A stretch of 64,000 bases of DNA. It comes from Vibrio alfacsensis (GTDB taxonomy: Bacteria > Pseudomonadota > Gammaproteobacteria > Enterobacterales > Vibrionaceae). Positions 45,369 through 54,002 of this stretch are shown here, piece by piece; positions within the stretch are counted from its first letter, which is position 1; each line of letters opens with the position of its first letter. The notes under the pieces were generated by a model. The model searched no databases and had not been told where the DNA came from. It saw only the letters and a program-made list of their open reading frames with translations. A program made the translations under genes and the position numbers. The stretch spans positions 1,612,001-1,676,000 of the forward strand of contig NZ_CP032093.1 of NCBI RefSeq assembly GCF_003544875.1. Direction: 5' to 3'.

Positions 45369-45838
45369 TTCTACTCATCATCTCAGGAGTGATTGCACTT
45401 TCCAGTTTTGCTGGGACGAAAGTCTATCGTTATTTAAACGACCCTTTTCAACTTTACGAGGGGGCGTGGCAAGGTGACGGTACGCTATTCATCGGCGATA
45501 AAAAAATCCATTCTGTGGCCATAATGCTAGTTGAAGATGGCCAGATTAGACTCTCGGTGAACAACCGATATGGTGATTTTAACTACACCTATGACGGTAC
45601 ACTCAAAATTCGAAAGCATGAACATATTAGTGCTCATTTCGATATTGTGAACCGACAGGTACGAGGCTTAGAAGAGTTTGTTAAAAATACTCATATCGAC
45701 ATCCCAATGGGAGGAAGCTTACTTCGCTTGAATGCATGGCGACTTGATGAGGGACGTCTTTTTATCGATGTAGAGCAAAGTAACAACTTAGATGTCTCTT
45801 ATGTTTTAACAAAAATCAGATGGTTAGGATTATTTTAG
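45347..45838 (+). CDS. ToxS/VtrC-like membrane-anchored partner
   Basis: A 163-residue protein with one N-terminal membrane helix (about 5-25) and a beta-rich periplasmic domain (YEGAWQGDGTLFI, IRLSVNNRYGDFNYTYDGTL, LRLNAWRLDEGRLFIDV). The size, topology and 22-base overlap with the upstream regulator match ToxR-ToxS and VtrA-VtrC co-component systems, in which the periplasmic domains join to sense bile salts or other envelope cues. Sequence identity to ToxS or VtrC is not evident by eye, so the match is by architecture. No transmembrane kinase is involved. Confidence 0.65.
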   Translation: MPKSRFLILLIISGVIALSSFAGTKVYRYLNDPFQLYEGAWQGDGTLFIGDKKIHSVAIMLVEDGQIRLSVNNRYGDFNYTYDGTLKIRKHEHISAHFDIVNRQVRGLEEFVKNTHIDIPMGGSLLRLNAWRLDEGRLFIDVEQSNNLDVSYVLTKIRWLGLF

Positions 45839-45989
45839 TTTTTTATTTTCTAATTTACAAAACAACTTTTTTCTTCTAAAGATACTTTTTGGTTGGAGCG
45901 AAAACAACCCTACGCGTTTAAATAGTGCCGATGACAAATCAAAACTATAACGACACGAGCTCTCGCTCTTCAACCAAAAGGTATCTACT

Positions 45990-47609
45990 ATGACGGTATC
46001 CGCTTCTACACTTCCTACACCGGAAGAAAAATCAGGGTTAGCCAAATGGTTTCCTCTGATTGTTCTTCTTGCGGCACAGTTTTCTACGATGGCCGATAAC
46101 TCTGGTCTCGCGATTTCAACTGACGCTCTTATTGCTTTACACGGCGCAACCATGCCACAAATTCAAATGGCCAATGCCATGTATCCTCTTATTGCAGGTG
46201 CAGGTATGATTGCTGGTGGTTTGATTGGCCTTATCATTGGCTGGAAACGCCAAATGGTCATCGGCGCGGGCATGCTTGCCGCCGCTTCATTTGGAGCAGC
46301 TTTTGCGCCAAACATGGAAATATTAAACTACGGTGCTCGCGTCGGAGCTGGCCTTGGTGCTTGTTTGTTGATCCCTGCTGTACTTGCCAATGTCGCTGGT
46401 ATTTATAAGGGCAAAGATCAAGCGATTGCTTTCTCCGCTATCGCGGCATTGGTTGGTCTTGCAAGTGCTGTTACGCCACTTTTGTTTGGCTTTATTCTTG
46501 ATGTAGCAAGCTTCCAAGTTGCCTTTGTTGGTTTAGGCGTCTACTGCTTACTCGTTATGTTCGGTAGCATGAAGTTACCAACGCTAGAATCGAGCCCTTT
46601 TAAAGGTAAACTGGATACTGTTGGCATTGCGTTAGCTGGCATCGGCTTACTGTGCTTTGTAACGGGCCTGTTGAAAATCTCTGAGTGGGGCCTAATTGCA
46701 CCACTGACTGACTTCTCTATCTTTGGCATCTCTCCTGCAATTCCAACGGTTTTACTTGGTGCTACAATTCTCAAAGCCCTTATGGTTTGGGAGCGTAAAT
46801 TTGAAGCACAAGGTGGTACACCACTTCTTCCATCGTCTTACGTTAAAAACCCTCAGGTTGTCGTTGGCCTAGTACTATGTGCAACCATCTTCTTGCTATT
46901 TGGTGCGACAGGATTCATTAACGTTTCTTACATGCAGCTTGTTGCTGGTATGAGTGCATTTTCTTCTGGTATGGCATTGTGTGCTTTCGCTTTAGGTATG
47001 ATGATCGGCTCACTAGGCGCACCGGCAAAGCTTGCTCACCTCACCTGTCAGCGCATCTGCCAGCTTGGATTCATCATCGCAGCATCAGGCACAGCACTCA
47101 TGTTCCTTGGCTTTACCGCTGAGGGGATTACTTTCTGGCAATACATCTCTCTGACTATTTTTGGTACTGGTGCGGGTCTGCTAGCATCTCAAGCATCGAT
47201 TGTTGTTACTTCAGCGCTTGATGAGCGCGAAGCACAGCAATCCGGCGGTATCCAAGCAACATCTCGTAACGTTGGACAAGCATTTGGTGTTGCAATTCTT
47301 GGTTCAGTTATGCTGTTCTCACTAACAGGTGCGATTAAATCTAACGTTGCTGAGCACGAAGCTTTATCTGCGGAAACAAAACAAATCATCATCGAGCAAC
47401 CATCATTGCCTTTCGTATCTAACGCAATGGCGATTGATCTGATGGAAAATTTGATTGTCGACAAAGAAGAGCAACGCATCGTGATCGAAGTGATGGCAGA
47501 ATCTCGCTTACAGTCAGTCCACTATGCTCTGTTTGCACTTATTGGCTTAATGCTTGGTGGCTTAGCCCTTTGTTCAAAACTTCCCCAACGTTCTTTAATG
47601 AATAGTTAA
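45990..47609 (+). CDS. MFS transporter, DHA2-like (first of a tandem pair)
   Basis: A 539-residue major facilitator with 14 or so hydrophobic segments, of the drug:H+ antiporter-2 type. It shows LIIGWKRQMVIGAGMLAAASFGA after helix 3 and the motif DEREAQQSGGIQATSRNVGQ before a late helix. Export of a drug or toxic organic compound is the family role; the substrate is unknown. A hydrophilic insert of about 45 residues (about 440-490) lies before the final helix. A terminator and 78 bases separate it from the second copy. Confidence 0.82.
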   Translation: MTVSASTLPTPEEKSGLAKWFPLIVLLAAQFSTMADNSGLAISTDALIALHGATMPQIQMANAMYPLIAGAGMIAGGLIGLIIGWKRQMVIGAGMLAAASFGAAFAPNMEILNYGARVGAGLGACLLIPAVLANVAGIYKGKDQAIAFSAIAALVGLASAVTPLLFGFILDVASFQVAFVGLGVYCLLVMFGSMKLPTLESSPFKGKLDTVGIALAGIGLLCFVTGLLKISEWGLIAPLTDFSIFGISPAIPTVLLGATILKALMVWERKFEAQGGTPLLPSSYVKNPQVVVGLVLCATIFLLFGATGFINVSYMQLVAGMSAFSSGMALCAFALGMMIGSLGAPAKLAHLTCQRICQLGFIIAASGTALMFLGFTAEGITFWQYISLTIFGTGAGLLASQASIVVTSALDEREAQQSGGIQATSRNVGQAFGVAILGSVMLFSLTGAIKSNVAEHEALSAETKQIIIEQPSLPFVSNAMAIDLMENLIVDKEEQRIVIEVMAESRLQSVHYALFALIGLMLGGLALCSKLPQRSLMNS

Positions 47610-47620
47610 GGTTGACCTTT

Positions 47621-47646
47621 AAGCCTCGGTACTACCGGGGCTTTAT
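47621..47646 (+). terminator. Terminator between the tandem MFS genes
   Basis: AAGCCTCGG and CCGGGGCTT pair around TACTA, followed by TATTCG. It lies 12 bases after the first MFS gene and 41 before the second. Confidence 0.75.
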
Positions 47647-47686
47647 TCGTTTCAGCCACACCATTTCAGTCACCCAGAGAGACACT

Positions 47687-49330
47687 ATGGATAAGACTAA
47701 AGATAACAAAACAAGTTGGTTGCTCATCGCTTTGTGCCTCGCGCAATTCACACTCTCGGCAGACGTCGCCAACCTTTCTATCTCCACTTCTGCTCTCGTC
47801 ACCGTCTTCCAAACGGACATTTCTAGCATCCAATTTTTGGGCAGTGTTCAACCTTTAGTCGGTGCGGCATTTATGCTCTCAGCCAGTATATTAGGTCTCA
47901 TCATCGGTTGGCGGCGATTACTCATTTTAGGAACTTCGATTGGGCTAGTATCAACGATTGGATTCATCACCATCGATAATCTAACGACCATTTCTCTGTT
48001 CATTCGTCCTCTTGCAGGGATTGCTTCGGCGTTGATATTGCCAGCGGTACTTGCTCTCGTCGTTGCGCACTTTCCTGGTAAAAAACGCGCTGTTGGTTTC
48101 GGGTTAATGGCAGCATCAACTGGGTTAGCTGCAGCATTGATTCCCCTTGTGAGTGGTTGGCTTCATGACAGCACACAATGGGTTTGGCCATTTGTTATTA
48201 TCGCTATTCTCTATTTTCTGAGCTTAATCAGTGCCATCTTTTGGATTCGACCAATTCACACCAATCAACCGGCCAAATTTGACTTTTTAGGCGCAACTCT
48301 TGGGGCAATAAGTACCGTTACCATCTTCTTTGGTTTGATTAAAATGCCTTATTGGGGGCTTTTCTCAGTATTAAACGGAGCGAACATTCCCCAGTGGCTT
48401 GTCTTTGTCACACCACTTAGCCCTGCCCTATTCTTGCTCATACTTGGCTCGATATTATTTGGCTTATTTCTCTATCAACAAACCCGATTCGAGCAAACGT
48501 ATGGTTACGCTATTTTGCCTTTTAGTTGGTTAAAGAACCGATGCTCTCGCACAGGGTTTCTTATTCTATCTTTGATGTATCTTGTATTAGGAGGGAGCAG
48601 CTTTGTCGTGGTCACCTATTTGCAAGTCGCCATTTCGCTGTCCACATCCCATTCTGGTGGCATTATTTTGCTCTTTTCTGCATGCATGATCGGGCTTTCT
48701 ATTGGCACACCACTCCTGTTCAAAAGCCAATCCGCAAAGCGTCTATGCCAAATTGGATTTTGCGTCATGGCTGGTGCGGGCGTAATTTTGCTCTTATCCA
48801 GTCAGAGCACAAGTATCTTAATACCTTTCTATCTTGGTATGGCATTACTTGGAGCATCAATGGGTATTTTGGCGTCCCAATGTCCGGTGATCATCACCAC
48901 GGCTTTAGGAGAACGCGAGGCAGAACAGTCTGGTGGACTACAAGCAACCGTAAGAAACATTGGCCTAGTGTTGGGTATTAGCCTATTTGGTGGCATTAAC
49001 CAATGGACAATGGATCACAACATTCGCTCCAACCACGAAATTACCACGTACTTTCCTCATGCATTTGTTACTGACCTCAGCCAGGTTTCACATGTGCCTT
49101 ACGTTGATGACAACCGATTAGATGTTTTAATCGAGCATTACAATCTTGATCTTCATCAGGCGAATTATTTGCATCAATCCAATGCGAACGCGAGATTACT
49201 CGGCTTTAATATGGCTATGAGTCTACTTACATTCACCGCTCTGTTGGGTTGCTTTGTTAGTACTCGAGTTCAAAAACAACCCACAATAACCACGGAAAAA
49301 TCGACGCACTCTCTTATTCCATCAAAATAA
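47687..49330 (+). CDS. MFS transporter, DHA2-like (second of a tandem pair)
   Basis: About 547 residues and clearly a paralog of the upstream transporter: both have the LIIGW-R-x-L/V helix-3 motif, GEREAEQSGGLQATVRNIG against DEREAQQSGGIQATSRNVG, and a long hydrophilic insert before the last helix. ATG 47687 is chosen because AGAGAGAC precedes it and the protein then starts MDKTKDNKTSW; a longer frame from 47612 reads through the terminator. Divergence is high, so the duplication is old. The role is presumably efflux. Confidence 0.82.
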   Translation: MDKTKDNKTSWLLIALCLAQFTLSADVANLSISTSALVTVFQTDISSIQFLGSVQPLVGAAFMLSASILGLIIGWRRLLILGTSIGLVSTIGFITIDNLTTISLFIRPLAGIASALILPAVLALVVAHFPGKKRAVGFGLMAASTGLAAALIPLVSGWLHDSTQWVWPFVIIAILYFLSLISAIFWIRPIHTNQPAKFDFLGATLGAISTVTIFFGLIKMPYWGLFSVLNGANIPQWLVFVTPLSPALFLLILGSILFGLFLYQQTRFEQTYGYAILPFSWLKNRCSRTGFLILSLMYLVLGGSSFVVVTYLQVAISLSTSHSGGIILLFSACMIGLSIGTPLLFKSQSAKRLCQIGFCVMAGAGVILLLSSQSTSILIPFYLGMALLGASMGILASQCPVIITTALGEREAEQSGGLQATVRNIGLVLGISLFGGINQWTMDHNIRSNHEITTYFPHAFVTDLSQVSHVPYVDDNRLDVLIEHYNLDLHQANYLHQSNANARLLGFNMAMSLLTFTALLGCFVSTRVQKQPTITTEKSTHSLIPSK

Positions 49331-49410
49331 TCTCCACTGCAAGTCTTTGAACGGTATGACTCTGCTTTATACCGTTCGAACGCTTACTCAATTCATATCC
49401 TATTCTCTAC

Positions 49411-49458
49411 ATCTACATCTGCATCTACATCTACATCTACATCTACATCTACATCTAC
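49411..49458. repeat. Hexanucleotide tandem repeat (ATCTAC)8, one variant unit
   Basis: Eight copies of ATCTAC with one ATCTGC at 49417, preceded by a related CTCTAC. The same unit as at 12495-12536, and likewise after the end of a gene. Confidence 0.95.
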
Positions 49459-49791
49459 AAGCGTATCGTTGTAATAATTTCAGCTACCATCTTTTGTGTG
49501 ATACGTCGCTCCTTACCAGTATTTAGATACCAACGTTCTCAATGTGCAAAACGTGTTAAAACGGACGTCATTCAAAAGAATCACCAAACAAAAGCCCTCC
49601 TCTTAGAGTTGATGTATGGAAACCTAAGCGTAGTTAGATTGTTCCCACACTAAGTCGCAAATTAACCAAAACAAGAAGCTCAACGCGATGTAGGGCTGTT
49701 AATCTGAGGCTCGTACCTTGGCATGACATATGCCGCACACACTGACGTTGGGCTATACCCGTGGCTATCTATCGATAATAAATACAAAACC

Positions 49792-49817
49792 AAAAAAAGA
49801 GCGCTTATTGCGCTCTT
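49792..49817 (-). terminator. Rho-independent terminator of the amidohydrolase gene
   Basis: On the minus strand AAGAGCGC and GCGCTCTT pair around AATA and run into TTTTTTT. Confidence 0.9.
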
Positions 49818-49844
49818 AATATCGTAAGTTGAATACCTTTGCCG

Positions 49845-51581
49845 TTATGCGACTTCAGCTTCTTTTGCTGGCGTTGCTGCACGAGCATGCACCGTAACAT
49901 CACCGCCCAATACCGTTGCATGAACATGGATGTCTTTGATCTGCTCTTTAGGCGTAATCAAAGGATCGGCATCTAGTACCGCAAAATCAGCCAACTTTCC
50001 TGGTGCAATCGAACCTTTGTTATCTTCATGGCCCATTAGGTATGCAGCACCTAATGTTACCGCATGAAGCGCTTGTTCTGCCGTCAAGCACTCTTCTTCG
50101 CCATACACATTGCCAGAGAATATGCATTTACGATTCATCGCGCCCCACATCATAAATAGTGGGTTAACCTGTGTCACACCGTCATCACAGTGGATAGAAA
50201 AAGGAATGCCTTTTTTCGCAGACGTTTGGAATGGATTCAAGCGCTTAGCAAGCTCAGGCCCAACAGTTTGAGTGGCGTGCACATCTCCCCAAACCGGTAC
50301 GTGCGTACCAAATAGGTTATGACAAACGCCTAGCACTTTCATGCGGTCCATTTGCTCGTCAGTCACCATTTGATTATGCTCTAGGCAGTGACGTGCATTT
50401 GGCATTGGCGTGTCTTTTTGCATACGCTCGATAAGGTCTAACAGTTTTTCTGTTGTACCATTGCCGTTACAGTGGAAAGAGATATTGTAGCCCGCCTTAT
50501 GGAAAGGAAGAGAAGCTTCATAGATCTCTTCAATATCACGAGTCAGTGATGTACTTGGCTTGCCATTATAGAATGTTTGTCCGTCCAATAAGTTAGCAGT
50601 AAACCCTTGAATAGAGCCATCGGTGTTCACATATTTAACGCTACCAATGCTCAAACGATCGTTGTTATCTGCTTTCATCGCATTCACTTCATCCACGCTG
50701 AATACGCCAGCAAGTGGGTATGCAGTCACACGAAGTTTAAATGCTGGATTTGAACTGAGTGCTTGATACAACGGATATGGGTTCGATGGAATACCCATAC
50801 CACAATCAGCAACAGTCGTTACGCCGAGTGAATGCGCAATGTTCGCGTAATCAATTAATGTTTTTCCGATAACAGCAGGATCAGTACCATAGTTAAATGC
50901 GCCAACATTCAGTGCACGATACAGATCTTTCATCTCTGCAATGTCACCCGTTAGTCGGCCGTTTTCACGGAGAATAAACTCTGGATCATCATCTAAGCTG
51001 TAGCCTACTTTTTCAATTGCTTGCGAATTCATTGTGGCTAAATGGCAACTCGCATGCATGAAAAAGACCGGAGAATCATCAACCACTGAATCAAGGAAAT
51101 CGCGGTTCACTACGGAGCCATCGGTCATCAATAATGGGTCAAGACCCCAAAGGTTAAGCCAGTCTCCTGTTTTCCCTGCATTATCATGCTCTTGTTTTAA
51201 TTCTGTAATGCGAGCTTTTAACCTCTCTTCCGTTGAGCAACCTTTGAGTAGTTTGCCACCAACACCTAAGCGATCATACTGGCCGCCATACTCGAACATG
51301 CCTGTAAACAGAGCCGCCATCAGCGGGTGCATGTGTGCTTCAATAAAGCCAGGAACAATTGTTTTCCCTTCAAATTGAGCGTCATGTCGGTAAGAGATGT
51401 TTTTCGTATTTAGGAATGTTTCAGCCTGATCTTTGGTGCCCGTAAAGAGTATTTTCCCGCTTTGTACAACGACCGCATTTGCTTTTGGTTGTTCTTCATT
51501 AACCGTGATAAAACTGCCTGTGTATAGAACCGTTTCATTGTTGTATTCAAGGCCAGGATTAAGCGATGTTTTTGTTGTCAT
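49845..51581 (-). CDS. YtcJ-like amidohydrolase (Amidohydro_3)
   Basis: A 578-residue metal-dependent hydrolase. The HxH metal site is GFIEAHMHP (about residue 80). Other ligand regions are SFHCNGNGTTEKL (about 370), ARHCLEHNQ (about 395) and FSIHCDDGV (about 455), and the C-terminal beta-sandwich ends with IAPGKLADFAVLDADPL. The family hydrolyses exocyclic N-formyl or amide bonds; the substrate is unknown. No signal peptide is seen, so it should be cytoplasmic. It stands alone with its own terminator. Confidence 0.85.
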   Translation of the reverse strand: MTTKTSLNPGLEYNNETVLYTGSFITVNEEQPKANAVVVQSGKILFTGTKDQAETFLNTKNISYRHDAQFEGKTIVPGFIEAHMHPLMAALFTGMFEYGGQYDRLGVGGKLLKGCSTEERLKARITELKQEHDNAGKTGDWLNLWGLDPLLMTDGSVVNRDFLDSVVDDSPVFFMHASCHLATMNSQAIEKVGYSLDDDPEFILRENGRLTGDIAEMKDLYRALNVGAFNYGTDPAVIGKTLIDYANIAHSLGVTTVADCGMGIPSNPYPLYQALSSNPAFKLRVTAYPLAGVFSVDEVNAMKADNNDRLSIGSVKYVNTDGSIQGFTANLLDGQTFYNGKPSTSLTRDIEEIYEASLPFHKAGYNISFHCNGNGTTEKLLDLIERMQKDTPMPNARHCLEHNQMVTDEQMDRMKVLGVCHNLFGTHVPVWGDVHATQTVGPELAKRLNPFQTSAKKGIPFSIHCDDGVTQVNPLFMMWGAMNRKCIFSGNVYGEEECLTAEQALHAVTLGAAYLMGHEDNKGSIAPGKLADFAVLDADPLITPKEQIKDIHVHATVLGGDVTVHARAATPAKEAEVA

Positions 51582-51737
51582 AATTAAACTCCGAACATGT
51601 AGGATACGTGTTTGTTTTTGTGTACCCTTTCAAACTGCCTCAAACCATCGTTGCTTTCGAGAATTTAAAAGTGAAATAAAATTATCAAATAAAATGCGTT
51701 TCTAAAAACTCAATAGCATGAATTTATTGTATTTTTG

Positions 51738-51971
51738 TCAAAGATGGTTTTGGTGTCGTTCGAAAAACATGTGCACTTCAAAGGTACCAATTGGGATGTC
51801 AGACGCTTCAAATCGATCTTTCCTGTTATCCACTACCGCATAGACGATCACAATAGCTAGGATGAATATCAGCCCGACAAAACCAGTATTCTTGTGTAGA
51901 ATCCCATAATACAGCCCTCTTTTTGGTTGAGTGCTATTTATAGGACGTTTATTTCCCTCAATTATTGACAA
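51738..51971 (-). CDS. Hypothetical small membrane protein
   Basis: A 77-residue protein with a single hydrophobic helix at about residues 30-47 (FVGLIFILAIVIVYAVV), a basic N-terminus and a charged C-terminus. No family recognised. It lies between the lipoprotein and amidohydrolase genes in the same direction. Supported only by its open frame and a plausible membrane segment. Confidence 0.45.
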   Translation of the reverse strand: MSIIEGNKRPINSTQPKRGLYYGILHKNTGFVGLIFILAIVIVYAVVDNRKDRFEASDIPIGTFEVHMFFERHQNHL

Positions 51972-52042
51972 GTGACCTTTTAAAACAATTTCTCACTTAT
52001 TGTTATTTCTTTTGATCTAACTTTTTCTTTATGATAAATATA

Positions 52043-52069
52043 AAAATACCCAGCATTGCCGGGTATTTT
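52043..52069 (-). terminator. Terminator of the 52089-53519 lipoprotein gene
   Basis: AAAATACCC and GGGTATTTT pair around AGCATTGCC, with A/T runs on both sides, just past the stop codon at 52089. Confidence 0.88.
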
Positions 52070-52088
52070 ACAAAATCAGTGACTCTAT

Positions 52089-53519
52089 TTACTTTGTACA
52101 GCTCTCCACTGATAAACTTTCTTCAGAATCCCCACACTCTTTTTTATGTGTGCCATCGCGGTAATTGGTAAAACGCTCCCAACGACCATCACTGTCATGG
52201 CTCGTCATGATTTGACTAGGTTCACTAGCTACAGCGCTAAAATCATTTTTCGTACGATGCCAATAGTCTGCACCATGGGCTTGTTCACTGTAAAAGTTGG
52301 TATCAATAATATCTCTTACTGGCTTCAAATCTGACTCACTGACCGTATCTGTTACCCCAATCAAGTGCTCAAAACCACTGACAGTACCTGGGTGGTAAGT
52401 ATGTTCGGTATAACTAATCAACATATGATCTTGATAGTTTTTTGTCACCAACGCTTGTGTCACTTCACCACGAGCAGTTAAACATGAATCCCAATCCCCT
52501 ACCATGCTATACATGGTATTGCGTACACCTGAAGATTCTTCCAACAATGTTTCAAGCCATTCACTACGTGCGCAATAGTATCCGCTCTCAGCTGGTTCTA
52601 AACTGATTGTCGACTCAATATTCACACCATCACGCTGATTGGTAACCATTTGATGCTTATCGTAAAGTGATATTTTAGTATCTAGATCATCAGACATCAG
52701 ATAGGTTTCTGAATGGAAGTTCCCATTCGATGGTTGAACAAACTCATAACGGTACCAACTTTCATTATACCGAGTGGTACTGCTGTCCCAAACCCCTAAA
52801 AAGTACTCTACCCAAGCGAAATCCGCTTCAGGGTTCGCATCAATAAGTTGCTTTGTTTCAGTGTAAGATTTTTGTAATCCCGGAACCAAGGCTTTTGCTA
52901 ACTCATGCAGAGCGGTGTCACCACTAGCTACATAATCTCCATATAGCTCATTGGCAGTCACGTTGTAGCGCTGTGCTACTCGGAACTCTTGCTCTTTTAG
53001 ACGCTGTGAAATATCCGCTCGTAGCGCTTCCTCTTTAAGAATAGAATCACAAGATAGTCCACTTGATTGTTGGCTGCGAAGTTCTTGCTCCACTTGCTTC
53101 CAAACAACGGACGTCAGTGGCGTCAAATTCAGTAAATCTTGATCCGTTGTGAGTGCAAATTGTGGAGGGAATACCATTTGATACGCTTCTCCAATTGGCG
53201 TATCTGGAGTATCTGTATCAATAGCGTCCTCTGGCACGTCTACCACTAAAGGAACATATTTTGCACACTGCTGATACTTACTCGGTATGTTTAGTTCAAA
53301 ATCGCCCTCACCTTGTGTTGTGACATTTGGCTCATTCGCATCAAGCTGATTGTTTAAATTCAAATCCAAAAAAACGGTTGCACCAATGATATAACCATCT
53401 ATCGCTTTGCCTTTCAAAAGAACAGATTGACCAGAATCACTATCACTGCTGCTCCCACCTCCACAACCAACTAACACTGAAACTAGAGAACTCAATAAAG
53501 TGAGTTTACGCACGTTCAT
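52089..53519 (-). CDS. Large hypothetical lipoprotein
   Basis: A 476-residue lipoprotein with lipobox LVGC (Cys19) followed by Gly-Gly-Gly-Ser-Ser-Ser. An early segment, KAIDGYIIGATVFLDLNLN followed by NQLDANEPN, is a carboxypeptidase-regulatory-like/calcium-loop motif seen in many Vibrio and Shewanella surface lipoproteins. The central region is helical and the C-terminal part has paired cysteines (CARSEW, CLTARG, CGDSEESLSVESC) and many aromatic residues. The function is unknown; it is likely in the outer membrane. Single gene with a terminator. Confidence 0.72.
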   Translation of the reverse strand: MNVRKLTLLSSLVSVLVGCGGGSSSDSDSGQSVLLKGKAIDGYIIGATVFLDLNLNNQLDANEPNVTTQGEGDFELNIPSKYQQCAKYVPLVVDVPEDAIDTDTPDTPIGEAYQMVFPPQFALTTDQDLLNLTPLTSVVWKQVEQELRSQQSSGLSCDSILKEEALRADISQRLKEQEFRVAQRYNVTANELYGDYVASGDTALHELAKALVPGLQKSYTETKQLIDANPEADFAWVEYFLGVWDSSTTRYNESWYRYEFVQPSNGNFHSETYLMSDDLDTKISLYDKHQMVTNQRDGVNIESTISLEPAESGYYCARSEWLETLLEESSGVRNTMYSMVGDWDSCLTARGEVTQALVTKNYQDHMLISYTEHTYHPGTVSGFEHLIGVTDTVSESDLKPVRDIIDTNFYSEQAHGADYWHRTKNDFSAVASEPSQIMTSHDSDGRWERFTNYRDGTHKKECGDSEESLSVESCTK

Positions 53520-54002
53520 AACCTTTCACCGTACATTGTATTAATTTATGTCCAAACGACCTTAATCGGCGTTGGTGTTATTTTATGTTAAACATCATGC
53601 TATTAAAACTAATGGAAACATGATGTTACATTTATAAATGTATCACGATAAAGCTAATTCATTTAATTCAATGATGGGTAAATGCCACTTTTGTCATACT
53701 TTGTATGTCTCTTTTTTTAATTGGTACAATAAATAATCACAGTGCCTACAAAAACCACTCCACCTTTCTGAATTGTCGTTTCACAACGTTATGGTTAAAT
53801 TGAAAATCAACGCTTTTACGCCCACCAGCAGAGAGCGTGACCACGCCATCACTTCATGACTTTTAATGGTCAGAAGAATGTCAGGCAGGTGTGTTTTTTG
53901 ATTCAACGCAGTTTTCAGTTCCGCTAGGTATGTAATAAGAGGTGTTCTGTTCCCTATCGAGCCACGCCGTTCGGCTGATTCTCGAGTAATAAACAAAGAG
54001 AC
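53520..54002. other. Gene-free stretch upstream of the peptidase gene
   Basis: About 480 bases, AT-rich at 53520-53760. Minus-strand frame 53781-54092 encodes TPLITYLAELKTALNQ and GVKALIFNL-type segments that look protein-like, but I cannot assign them and the frame overlaps the peptidase start. It may be the end of a decayed gene. The peptidase ribosome binding site (AAAGAG) ends the region. Confidence 0.35.

Larger units (their letters stand above)
49331..49844. other. Gene-free stretch after the MFS pair
   Basis: 514 bases. It holds an inverted repeat GAACGGTAT/ATACCGTTC at about 49349-49378 (a hairpin after the MFS gene), the hexamer array at 49411-49458 and a terminator for the amidohydrolase at 49792-49817. 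The rest (49460-49790) shows no open frame or RNA that I can support. Confidence 0.5.

Noticed and set aside
47612..47686. Extended N-terminus of the second MFS protein
   Set aside because: The upstream frame reads through the terminator of the first MFS gene and has no ribosome binding site; ATG 47687 does.
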